Assembly: GCA_947650285.1 (NCBI GenBank)
Contig: CANTFL010000545.1
Coordinates: forward strand, 62,001 to 126,000
Reading direction: 5' to 3'
Source: Hyaloperonospora brassicae
Lineage: Eukaryota; Oomycota; Peronosporomycetes; Peronosporales; Peronosporaceae
Length of the DNA: 64,000 nucleotides
Shown here one piece after another: positions 47,017 to 56,785 of this stretch (the stretch's first letter is position 1; each line of letters begins with the position of its first letter). Under the pieces are notes generated by a model. That model searched no databases and was not told the DNA's origin. It saw only the letters and a program-made list of their open reading frames with translations. The position numbers were made by a program, and so were the translations under genes.

Positions 47017-49616
47017 AGAAGAGCATCGGATAGCCTGTGCGCATTGCACTGATATTGCTGCCAAGTTGTGCGACGCCGCGCATGTGAATATGGTCCGCTG
47101 CTGAAGTGTACGCCATCGTGAGTTGTACCTTCAGCTGGTTCGGCATTCTACTGATAGTGTATTGACGAGTTGAGTTAAAAGACTGATGGATGTCTCCGTT
47201 TCCTTAGTATTTTCTTCATAGGCTCTTGGCGTGTTGACCAGTGCGGTAGGTATCCGTTATCCAACTGACGAAAACGACACCTGATACATCTCGGCCTCCT
47301 CTGTCTGTTGTCAAGCGTGGGGTAGTCAGAACAATGTTAGGTGAAGCCTGACTTCTCCTGGAAGCATTGAGGTGTCATGAACGGGCAGGATCAAACAGCG
47401 TTGCGCTGACCGGAACATCGAAAGTCTGAGATCAGTGTAAAGCTGTTGAGGGAAGTGCGTACAAACGTCCTACTTTGACGTTCGCAACAGTTTCTCGCAC
47501 GCGAGAAAGCTCGAGGCAATTGGCTTTCGCGGCCGTAAGCTCCGTAGTCAACACTGTTTCGTCGCCCACATTTCACAGTTTGTCCTTGCACCACCGATCC
47601 CTTGGCTCCTGTCTCGTTCTCAGTGGCGGCAAACAGTGCAGCAATCATCGGTCAACCAGCGAAAAAGCACTCGCGCTAGAACGCAGCCATGCTTGACGTT
47701 TTTGCTGCGAACTGTACCACCATCATTAATCGCTTTGACTGCACTTGGCTGTTTGTCAAGTCCACTGCCTCTCCGACTGCTGAAGAAGACGGAGAGCAAC
47801 AACAATGGGTCGAAGGGGATTCCGGAGGCGGAGGTTGAGTCCAAGCACGAGCTGGGAGCTGACCTCAATCGTCTGCGTGCCTGGAATCCATGTCGATGAT
47901 GGCACTTCTCGACCAAGACAAACAGAATGAGAGGGATGGGTCACACAAACGTTGACCGAAGACGCGCGTTTGGAAGGGGTTCAAACGACTGAAGAGGACG
48001 AGAAAAGCTGTGGACCGATTTGAAATGCAGCACCTGTCGCAGAAGGGTTTGCCAACACGGAAAAGATCGTCGTTTTACGTGGTGCCTGCTCCTTGCTATG
48101 TGTAACTGGAGAATGCTTCCGGGCTGCTTGCAGAATTCTCCATAGACTCGATGTTCGCAACAAACACAACACCTGGTCCACGGTCGACGTGTGGATCAAC
48201 TACGTAGCTTTCGTTTTCGATACGACATGTTGCTGATGATCGTGTGTACACGTATCTTTCGAAGCTATAAAAGTCGAGCCAGGTTCGTACTAAATCTCGA
48301 CTTACAAAGCACTTTTGCCGACAGTGGCCGATTTTATAGGATGTAATTTGGCGAGCGAGAAAACGAGGGTCTGTTGACGGCGAATGAGATCCTTTCTATC
48401 GGCGGCCGAAACGGAGAAAAGGACACAATTTATCGGAGGGAGTACCGTCGGAGCCCAAAATCGATTCAACGAACGAGGCTTACGAGACGACAAACGACTT
48501 ACGTGCGGACATCGATCGTGTTGCACAGGGTCAACGATTGTCGCAGCAATGCATGAGCTGTCACTGAGACACTATCGCGGAACCATAACATCCAGCCCAT
48601 GTCTGCATATCGTACGCTGACTTTCCGAGCGAGAGTTGCTCACGTCCCACGTGCTGTCATCCGTTCACCTGCCGTAGTGAACGAGTCAGTGACCCGTGAC
48701 TTGCAACTTTGCTGACAATGTTCGGACGCAGAGCCATTGAGCTGACCAAGTGTGGTGGCAATCGCAAACATGGCCCTTTTCGTATCGATGTGAGCTGCGG
48801 TCTCGCTTTGGGCACACCTGACCATTGCGGTGCAACCCGTCAGGGCAGTTGCTGTGTACGACAGTCGTCGAGGTCAAACAAGTGGTAAAGCCGTCCGTCG
48901 GTATCGTCGCGTCCCGCGCGCTCGATGTCTCGACCGCCTCATATGCACACTGAGCAAAACGCTCGTGTGGGGTTTGCACAGAGCATCGAAGAGCACTTCG
49001 CTTCGCGTCAGAAGAACACGCCGTGCGTATCGGCACTAGCGACAACCGGACGGGTACTATTATTCGTCGTGTGCACTTGAAGTAGAGGTCTCTGGCATCT
49101 CGTTCGACCATCGACAGCGTGAGGGGGGGGAAGGGCGCCCGCAGCCGGTAAAGAAGAGCCAAAGCGGGAGATGCGCCTGCGTCGTGTCGTCGTGTCGCAC
49201 GTGCGACAAGTACCGCCGACGGGTCCCGCGTGACGGGTTCAACGGATGAAGGGGCAGCGCGCGACTGAGGAAGTGGAGGTCGGAGACAGCGCTGCGATCT
49301 GTGCGTCGGTCATTCTGCTCTATGGCGACGGCCGATGGACAAATCTGATGTTGTCGCTCTGTGCGGAATGTCACGGACCCCATCTCCTGCTGTGCTCTTT
49401 TTGCCGGCGTTGACTTATTGACAAACACCGCCCGTGGACTCGACAGTGGCAGTGGCAGTGCAGTGCAGACGGTACCAGTACCAGTACACTTGCAGGCGCA
49501 TGATCCAGCGCAATTGTGGCGTGGTGCGTGCGTAGTGTCACGAGTGGGTACGCTTGGGCAGTTCTTGCTGACGAAGTGCGCTACAGGTCTTCCATGTGTC
49601 ACTGCTGTACAATTTG
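47017..49616. other. Gene-poor stretch with broken coding-like fragments
   Basis: No intact gene. Two + frames near 47640-47900 are protein-like (NRFDCTWLFVKSTASPTAEE, then KGIPEAEVESKHELGADLNR in another frame), and TEDARLEGVQTTEEDEKSC lies at about 47960-48020. They may be parts of one decayed gene. The rest shows only short frames. The last 300 bases should hold the promoter of the phosphatase gene. Confidence 0.35.
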
Positions 49617-50505
49617 ATGCTGGAACACGAGCAGCGCCGTCCGTGGTGGAGCCGCATTGAACCCCACTTGGTGCTCGGTGCACTGCCCCTGCAAGCAAAG
49701 GACCATTTGAACTTGGTGCGCAGGTCTAGTGGAGCAGCTCCGTGTGTATGTTGAGGGGGGGGGGCTACGTGTTTGTGCTGAACGTGTTTTTCTTCGATGG
49801 TATGGACACAGTTGGTGCAACGCGAGGGCGTGAAAGCCGTTGTGACCATGAACCAGCCCGAAGAGCTCTTACCGAATTTCCTGTCGACCCCAGTTTCGCC
49901 GGGTACAAACACGGACACGTGAAAGAGCGAGTGGGCGTCAGAGCTGACTGAACTATGTCTACCCGTCTCTGTGTGTGTGTTTTTTTCTCTGCTGCCGTGA
50001 AGCCGAGTGGGCGAACGAGCACGTGGCTCAATGCTTTGGCTCGACTCAAGACTTCGCTTCGCCAGCGCTGGATACTATTGAAAAGTTGGTGCTGCGTGAC
50101 AAGTTGGCCTTGCAAAAGCGACGAGTGCTAACGCCGAACGCGCTCAGGTGTGTGCTCTTTCTTCATGACCAGGTTGACGTGCAGCAAAACACGACCTACG
50201 TGCATTGCAAAGCTGGACGTGGCCGGAGCGCAGTAGTTGTCGTGGCATTTCTCATGCAGCATCGCCAGATGACACTCGACGAGGCCTTTGAGGCGGTAGC
50301 GACCAAGCGACCACACGTGTGTCTCAACGCGAGCCAGTACCAGACCTTGCGAGAGTTCAGGGACAAGTACTCGTCACCAGGTTTACCCCGTCCAGCTTTG
50401 CCCACTGGCCGCGAATACAGAGGAAGGGATCGCCCGTCTAGGCTGAACCACATTGCAGTTGCTTTATTGCAGGCCAACCGCCGCCAGCAGTTTACACTAA
50501 CCTGA
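49617..50505 (+). CDS. PTPMT1-like dual-specificity phosphatase, spliced, 230 aa
   Basis: Exons 49617-49715, 49812-49902 and 50003-50505, 693 nt in frame with GT-AG introns of 96 and 100 bp. The N-terminus has WWSRIEPHLVLGALPLQ and GVKAVVTMNQPEELLP, which matches the PTPMT1/PLIP family. The catalytic loop HCKAGRGRS (C-x5-R, Cys about residue 131) is intact and is followed by KRPHVCLNASQYQTLREF. Family members dephosphorylate phosphatidylglycerophosphate in mitochondria or phosphoinositides; which one applies is not shown. Start: first ATG in an otherwise blocked frame, so an upstream exon remains possible. Its stop lies inside the 3' end of the opposite-strand methyltransferase. Confidence 0.87.
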
Positions 50506-51289
50506 ACGTGTAGATCCCTTCGTCGGTCGTGGGTTCCTCCCACTCAAAGCCCACGCCCTTTGCAGTGGCCAAGACATAGTCAATCGAGACATTGCGCTTC
50601 GTGTACGCCAGCAGGAACTCCGATGCGGCTTTGCCCTCAGCCCCACTACAGCGACCAGGCTTGAGCAAGTACTTGGCAGTCTCGAACAGCGGCAGCACGT
50701 GCTCTTGCTCGTAGATAACATCAGCGCCCAGGACAACGTCAAACGTATCGCGGATCTGGTCGAGGTCGACGCCCCATAGCAACTTGCGGCACTGCACTCG
50801 CTGCTCGACGTTGTTGAGCCGACAGTTGGCCACGAGCTGCTCAATCGTGCGCTCGTCTCCATCGGTGATCACCACCGGCTTCTCCGTGAGGTACGACGCC
50901 AGAATGCCACTGAGTCCGAGACCGCTGCCCAGCTCGAGGATCGACTTTCCTGCAAATCGGCGCCGGTGCTCGTACAGGAACGTACTCAGGAAGTCGCCTG
51001 CGCGCCAGAGCGTCAGCCCCGTGGACTCGAGTGTCTGGCCAATGTCGCGTCGCAGTCCGCGAAGGCGAAGGACAATCGGCGCATTGTGCTCATCGTTGGC
51101 ACCGAACGTGAACTCAAACGACTCGTCTTGGGGCTCCGTGTCGAGCGCCTTTTGAATGGCAACGCGCACGTCCGTTGAGCGCTCGGCGACGACAATGCCG
51201 CGCTCGCTGACGAACTCCTGAAGAGCGGCGAGCGCTGCGCTGGACAGCGCCAGTGGGTCGCTGTCACTTTCAGTGTCGCTGCCGCTCAT
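50492..51289 (-). CDS. Lysine methyltransferase-like protein (methyltransferase family 16), 265 aa
   Basis: Intronless, ATG at 51289 (MSGSDTESDSDP). Motifs of the METTL21/EEF-KMT group are in order: TGLTLWRAGDFLSTFL (residues 90-104), SAM-binding ILELGSGLGLSGI (117-129), VVITDGDE (139-146) and VVLGADVIYEQEHV (185-198). Family members methylate lysines of chaperones or elongation factors in the cytosol; the substrate is not shown here. The first 25 residues are acidic and Ser-rich. The frame is open upstream to 51601 but that part is not protein-like. The gene converges on the phosphatase gene, with 14 bp of coding overlap at 50492-50505. Confidence 0.88.
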   Translation of the reverse strand: MSGSDTESDSDPLALSSAALAALQEFVSERGIVVAERSTDVRVAIQKALDTEPQDESFEFTFGANDEHNAPIVLRLRGLRRDIGQTLESTGLTLWRAGDFLSTFLYEHRRRFAGKSILELGSGLGLSGILASYLTEKPVVITDGDERTIEQLVANCRLNNVEQRVQCRKLLWGVDLDQIRDTFDVVLGADVIYEQEHVLPLFETAKYLLKPGRCSGAEGKAASEFLLAYTKRNVSIDYVLATAKGVGFEWEEPTTDEGIYTFRLV

Positions 51290-54200
51290 TGTGGACCAGT
51301 CAATGGTTTCGGAGCTCCTGACGCAGCGCAAAAGGGACGCGCTATGGCGTTGTTCCGCAACGTAAGACTGCGCTCGAGAACGTGGGGGGCAACAGAAGGC
51401 CACGGGAGAGCAGCGGATGGAATTGGTAAAACGATCGAGCGGGTGTGTTTTTACGGCTCGTGAGTGAGGTTTTTTACGCTTGTCGCCGCTTTTTAGCGTG
51501 ACGCTTTTATCCTGTCGGTCGCAAGACGGATCAAACGGAAGAAGAGAGAGAGAGGGGTCAAATAAAGCGCTCGACAAATGGTCGGATTCCGTTTCGAACA
51601 AGTCTTGCTCTTATGACGTTTCAAAAGATACCGTTTTAGCGATGGCCTAAATCGACCTGAGGTCGACCGGTACCGGCACGATTTTAGGTGGTCACTGACT
51701 GGTGTTTTAAACGTTTGTTTGCCACACTGGTCACTGTTTTCGCTACTAGGCGAATTGCAAAACATCTCGCTTCGCGTAAACAAAGATGTATCATCGACTG
51801 ATGCGGATAACGAACGTCAGTGCACATGGCATGCTTACGTGTATTTGCAGCCGAGTCAACAAGAGATATGGACGAGGCCCGGATGTGTGAAACCCGGTGC
51901 GTGCCGAGTCCTTGACGCATTGTTTCACTTCGGTCATGCTGGGAGTCGATTGCTGGGCTTGGCCACGTTTTGAGTTCCGAAGAGAGGAAGGACGGATTCG
52001 CATCAAGGCGATACAACTGGAAAGCGCCTTGTGTCTGACATAACACGTTTCGGTAGATGTTGGCTTGTGAACGCTAAAACAACATACAACAAGGCATGCA
52101 AGGAATGCTTGCTTGCTCCGCTCGTCAGCACTGTGCTACATCACAGACCTCGACTGCTCCAAGATGATAACGCACTCAAGATTATCGGTTGGAAGCAAAG
52201 GGACGGCGGCCTCATCATCGAAATGCCTTGTTGTATGACCAACTTGTCGTAAGCGGCGGTTTGGGTATTTCAGCATTGTTACGGGAGCGGCTACTACAAC
52301 GCCGTGCGTGTTGTGTCTCTGTTCCGGGTCATGCTTCGGATCGATTGTCATCGCGTCCTAATTGATGGAACCGAGACAATCGACGTGCGCCTTGTTCATG
52401 AAAGTGCACGTTGTACTCTCTATGATATGACACTGAGTTGCCATGTGTCGCTGCTACCGTCTCTCTGACACCGTTGTTGACGCAGCATCAAGTATGGGTT
52501 CGCTTGCAGCCAACACGCCGCTTGGTATGCTCCTCGAGTGTCGTCGTGCTATTCCAGTCTCAGCAAAGAATACCAGCATACATGTTGAATAACGGGAATT
52601 GGAAAAGTGCTCCCGCTATCCCAGCTGTCTGTTCTTTTGTCGTTTACATCTCTATCGTGTATCACGCCTGTAGTTGTAGTGTCAGCGCTGGCGCCCTCCT
52701 CGCTTCGATGAGGAGGTGTACAAATGTGTGCGACAAGCAGAAAGCACACCGCGTTGTTGCATGGTCAGGACACGAGCCCTCAAGATTTGGTACACAATTA
52801 CGCACTACACCATCGAGAGAGATCCACAAGATCTAGAAGTGGTGACGGATACCAAACAGGACATATTACGATAGTACAGAAAGTCCTGGCGTCTTCTTGA
52901 CGCGACATCCTCGACACAGTACAAGCTCACACGCGAGACAACAAATGGCTAGTAGCATTGGTTTGTTATAACCCCAAAGCTACGTTGTCGATGTCAGCAT
53001 GTTTTCATTGACGAAATGGCCGTGTGGCCCTTTGAGGTAGCCTGGTGTGTCACGCAGTCACCACAAGCGATGCATTGATCCAATGTCGCCCCTCACATTT
53101 GGTCCACCCCATCTTATCGTAGATGCGTATCTTGGGTGCCTGTTCTTCGTCGGATGGAGTTTGGCATGTTGTGCAGGTTTTTCGAACCGCCGGGTACATT
53201 GTTTGGCTTTTGTTGTTGACATCGGTAATCGTCGTGGACGTTCAGCATATCACGGTCACGCTTACGGCGACGACAACACACAGAGCTTAAGTAACAACCT
53301 GGCACGAACACCATAATACGTAGTAACCCGTATAAAGAGCCGATACGAAGGCCAAATGATACATCATGCCAACTTCGCTCAATCGTGTTCTTTTATCGAG
53401 CCATTTTGTCAGCTACAGACACTGTGAAACAGAGAACGGCTCCATAGCGAGTATGTTACATTCCCAAGCCAATTGCTAGTCGTCATCGAGCAAGAACGAA
53501 ATGGACATGCGATCTTGCTAGCGATGTGAGGTTTATCTGAACCCCTCTCGTCGATTTCCGGTACAAACGATGCTCCACTTTATTTTCATCCGAAAGCGAC
53601 ATGCCGTTTTGTTCACCAATTCGTCGGGGCTAGCCATCGAGCGACGGCGTCGAGAGGAGAAGTTTATGATTCGTGACTTTGCTATTCGATACCTGCGAGA
53701 ACAGCTCTGCGGCCATACTGGGGCCTTACCCGTAGGCAAACGAATCGAAAGGTCCACTTTTAGTTGCTTTGTTCCGCGTGACCCTGTCGCCTGCAACCTT
53801 CTCGAACTTTGTGGGACGTACCCATGATAGCGCACGACAACTGCCGTAATCTGGCAGCTGAGGGTGCTGACCCATTACAGGTATCTAATGGGCACCTCAG
53901 TGTGGGTGTTCTGATCGACACTTCCGTTTCTATCTCGTTACAACCCGAGACAGCAAGTCTCGCTGCAAGTAATCCTGTGATGCTATCGAAGAAGATGTAA
54001 CATTTGCCCGCCGCGTCGGTGAGTTTGTGCAAGACGGTCTGTCTGGAAAAAAACGAAAAGTCCATGTCTGAAACGACCAAAAGCTGCCGCAAATAGAAAC
54101 GCTAGTGCGCGCGCTTGCTAAATCGATGGATCGCCTACCCTATCCTCCTTTCTATTCGCGCGCGACTTTTCGCATCGGTGTCTTCTGGCTCACTTCAGGC

Positions 54201-54614
54201 CAATGTGCGTAGAAAAACCGACGAAGCGGACCCTTTTTCGCCAAAAAGCAGCCGCTTGGCTCCTTTCTTGAGACGCTTCGTCCGGCTCTCAGCGCCAGAT
54301 GGTTCGATTTCGATACCGATACCGCATAGCGCATGAACTGGCTCAGCACGAAAAAACCGACGGATTCGCCCCGACCGCGCGGGCGGTATACTGTACCGCC
54401 TATGATTTGCCCCCACCGGCCCGTCGCGGCCACGGGAGAGTGACGTCACAATCGCTGCCGCCCGAAGAGCTCATGACGCCGCCGCCGCCGCCGCCGCTCT
54501 TTCCAGCGCACAGTCGAAAGCCACCGACGGGCCACACACGACCCCACTCGCCCCGCTCGACTGCACTGCCGCCGGGTCCGTAGCTGTCTTCTCCCCTCGC
54601 TGCCGCACGTAGAG
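51290..54614. other. Gene-poor stretch of 3.3 kb
   Basis: No gene was recognised. Minus frames at 51684-52046 and 52136-52351 (RHFDDEAAVPLLPTDNLECV) and plus frames at 52438-52836 and 53570-53827 are open but have no known domain. They may be chance frames or decayed exons. GCC repeats lie near 54477-54496. Confidence 0.4.
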
Positions 54615-54943
54615 ATGGAGAGCGGCAGCGCGTGCAGCGTCAGCGCCCACCAACAGCTCTGCTCGTTCATGTCGCTCCCGGCAGACGACGAGATGGCCCA
54701 ACTGATCCTCGAGGTGCGTGTCTGCATCAGTCCGTGTCGGTCGACCTGAAAGCTAAACACTGAAAGCTAAACACTGAACACGACAGCAGCTGACCGTCTC
54801 GTCGTGTGCTGCAGGAGCTCTCGTTCTCCAGACGCGCGTTCGTAGGCGTTGCGGCCGCGATCGCAAACTCGCCGTCGAGCGAGTCGGCCTCGAGGCTGAA
54901 CTCGATCTGCGAAGACGGAGAGGACGACGACGACGACGAGTAG
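54615..54943 (+). CDS. Small two-exon protein with acidic C-terminus, 75 aa
   Basis: Exons 54615-54713 and 54815-54943, joined in phase 0 by a canonical intron (GAG|GTGCGT ... TGCTGCAG|GAG, 101 bp). The protein begins MESGSACSVSAHQQLC, continues SFMSLPADDEMAQLILEELS and FSRRAFVGVAAAIANS, and ends in an Asp/Glu run. It is rich in codons typical of the neighbouring genes. No known domain was recognised; LILEELSFSRRAF could be a short interaction helix. The case rests on splice phase and composition only. Confidence 0.5.
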
Positions 54944-55693
54944 CCGCCGCGTCGCGGCGCGCTCGGGAGGTGGGCAGACATGTGAGACGTTTTCGAGCGA
55001 GCATTACGCGGTCAGGCGCGTCTGCATCGCGCCGCTGGCGCACGACGTTCGCGCGTCGTCTTCTGATTTTATCGTGCGCAGTGTGTCAGGTGCCATGGCG
55101 TCCATTTCAGGCCATGGCAGCAACAACCACACACTATGGTCATCGGCGTAGAGGACGGCAATTGCAATACGATATTTATTGGAACGTTATTGTCCGTTGA
55201 TGTGGCCACTGTTGCGGGTCCGCGGCGATCGAAGCGGCAGCGACGAACCTTTTAGTGAGTGGCCTGTTGTTGTACGTGGTCGCTGCTTGACAAGCACCCG
55301 GTTGTTTGCGTCATTGCGACAGCGGTATGCTCAATGTGAACGCACTGCACTCTGCGAGCAAGTGACAGGTGCCGCTGAAGTCGACAGCCGGCCGTTTTTC
55401 TCTTGGCAGGGCCCGTGTAGCTACTGCACGACTCAGTCTCTGCGTGTGGCGATGGTACTTGTTAGTGAGTGCTATGACCGACACCAATTGCGCCGGTAGA
55501 TTCGCACAGCGTCTTGTTGTGCAATCAATCGATCGTATGACTACAGCCGTGGGCAGAGCTATCCGCGGACCACACACCTTACACAGCTGCGGTAGAAGGG
55601 CTGGCCGCGCCACTACCTCGAAACGCGGCTCAGCCTCTCGCAACGTGCACGTGCTAACACAAGCACCAGACCGCCTCAGCCATCTCGCGCCGC
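54944..55693. other. Intergenic region
   Basis: About 750 bp between the small gene and the 3' end of the THEM6-like gene. No convincing frame, repeat or RNA gene was seen. Confidence 0.45.
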
Positions 55694-56499
55694 TCAACTA
55701 GCAGCCTCGGCACGGAGCATCTTGCTGGAAACATCGTTGCTCTGGATCCAGGCCAAAACGTCTGCGGGCATGGCGGGATTCGCCGCCTCATCGGCCCGCC
55801 GCGCAGGAAGCTTGCTGACGATCTGCTCGGGGCTCAGTCCACCGACCACCGTGTTCTTCACGAGCACAATGGCGTTGACGAAAGCGCCGCTGCTCGCGTC
55901 CTTCGTCACGAAGCGGTGTTCGACGTAGAAAGCGCGCTCGTCCCAGCACAGGAGTCGCGACTGCATCGTGTAGACGTGGCCAAACGACAGCTCGCGCCGG
56001 TATCGCACTGTCTGCGCACCCACGACAAAGTTGACCCCCAAGGCGGTCACGACGCTCCATATGCCATTGCGCTGTCAACAACAAGGCAAAGACGGCACAG
56101 CGCGCGTCACGTGAGGCAATCGATAGGCTTCCACTCAGGTCGCAATGTCAGCAGCGGCTGTCGTACGTGCCACAGGTCGCGACGCCCAAAGCCGCACGCG
56201 CGCAACACGCGCGCGTTGTTGCAGTGTCCGTTTCGGTCAATGTCCGTGGGGCCGACAAAGCCCGTGACGCTATTAGTGGCGAACAAATGGCAACGGGGTC
56301 CACGAGCTCCGAGCGCGAGCAACGCGGTCAGTCCAAGACGCAGGAAGTACCACACGTCGCACAAGGCGAAGCTGCAGAGCGCACCCACGACGACTGCCGT
56401 GACACCGCTTCCGTTGCCGACGCTGTAGCTCAGAAGCGACACGGCAGCTGGCAGCAGCACGAGCAGTCCAAACGCCAGCGCGTTCCGAGGGCGCAGCAT
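55694..56499 (-). CDS. THEM6-like hotdog (acyl-CoA thioesterase-type) protein, spliced, about 241 aa
   Basis: Exon 1 56135-56499 (ATG 56499, MLRPRNALAFGLLVLLPAAV) starts with one or two hydrophobic segments (about residues 8-55, including VVVGALCSFALC), consistent with membrane anchoring. GPTDIDRNGHCNNARVLRAC then matches the D-D-...-HxNNxRYL block of THEM6/hotdog thioesterases. Exon 2 (ending at 55694) has RYRRELSFGHVYTMQSRLL and CWDERAFYVEHRFVTKD. The donor CCTGA|GTGGAA with an acceptor after TATGGAG (exon 2 from 56054) keeps the frame. A better-looking CAG acceptor at about 56072 would not, so the junction needs RNA support. Role inferred: a lipid or acyl-CoA hotdog enzyme. Divergent from SEN1. 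Confidence 0.72.
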
Positions 56500-56785
56500 G
56501 TGCGCGCCAACGGTTGCGGGAATGTAGCCATGTGTGCAACCCACCCGTTTTCGCGTGTAGCCATGTGTGCAACCCACCCGTTTTTGCGTGTAGCCATGTG
56601 CGACCCATCCGTTTTTGCGTGTAGCCATGTACGGATTAACTACGCCCAGCTGCGGCTGCGTTCGATAAAAAGGTCGAACGGTGGGGGGCGTTACACTTTG
56701 TCGTGAGCGATTTTCATTGGCTGAAAGTCGAGGTGGCGGACCCGCACAGACAGCACCACCTGCGCGCCGCATTCTGGACGCGACG
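56500..56785. promoter_or_regulatory. Divergent upstream region of the THEM6-like and SEN1 genes
   Basis: 286 bp separate the two start codons. The region includes the 33-bp tandem repeat and an inverted CCAAT (CATTGG at about 56714-56719) 70 bp before the SEN1 ATG. A shared promoter is inferred from spacing. Confidence 0.45.
56523..56635 (+). repeat. 33-bp tandem repeat, about 3.5 copies
   Basis: Units begin TGTAGCCATGTGTGCAACCC and follow each other head to tail. The first two are almost identical, the third is 2 bp shorter and the fourth is partial. They lie just upstream of the THEM6-like ATG. On the minus strand the repeats are in frame with that gene and contain ATG codons, so a longer repetitive N-terminus is possible. 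Confidence 0.85.

Noticed and set aside
48686..49162. Minus-strand frame of 158 codons with several Cys
   Set aside because: No repeated Cys spacing, no start context and no domain; probably chance.
49060..49698. Long minus-strand frame of 212 codons
   Set aside because: It overlaps exon 1 of the phosphatase, has odd Thr/Cys/Arg-rich composition and no domain, and was judged a chance frame.
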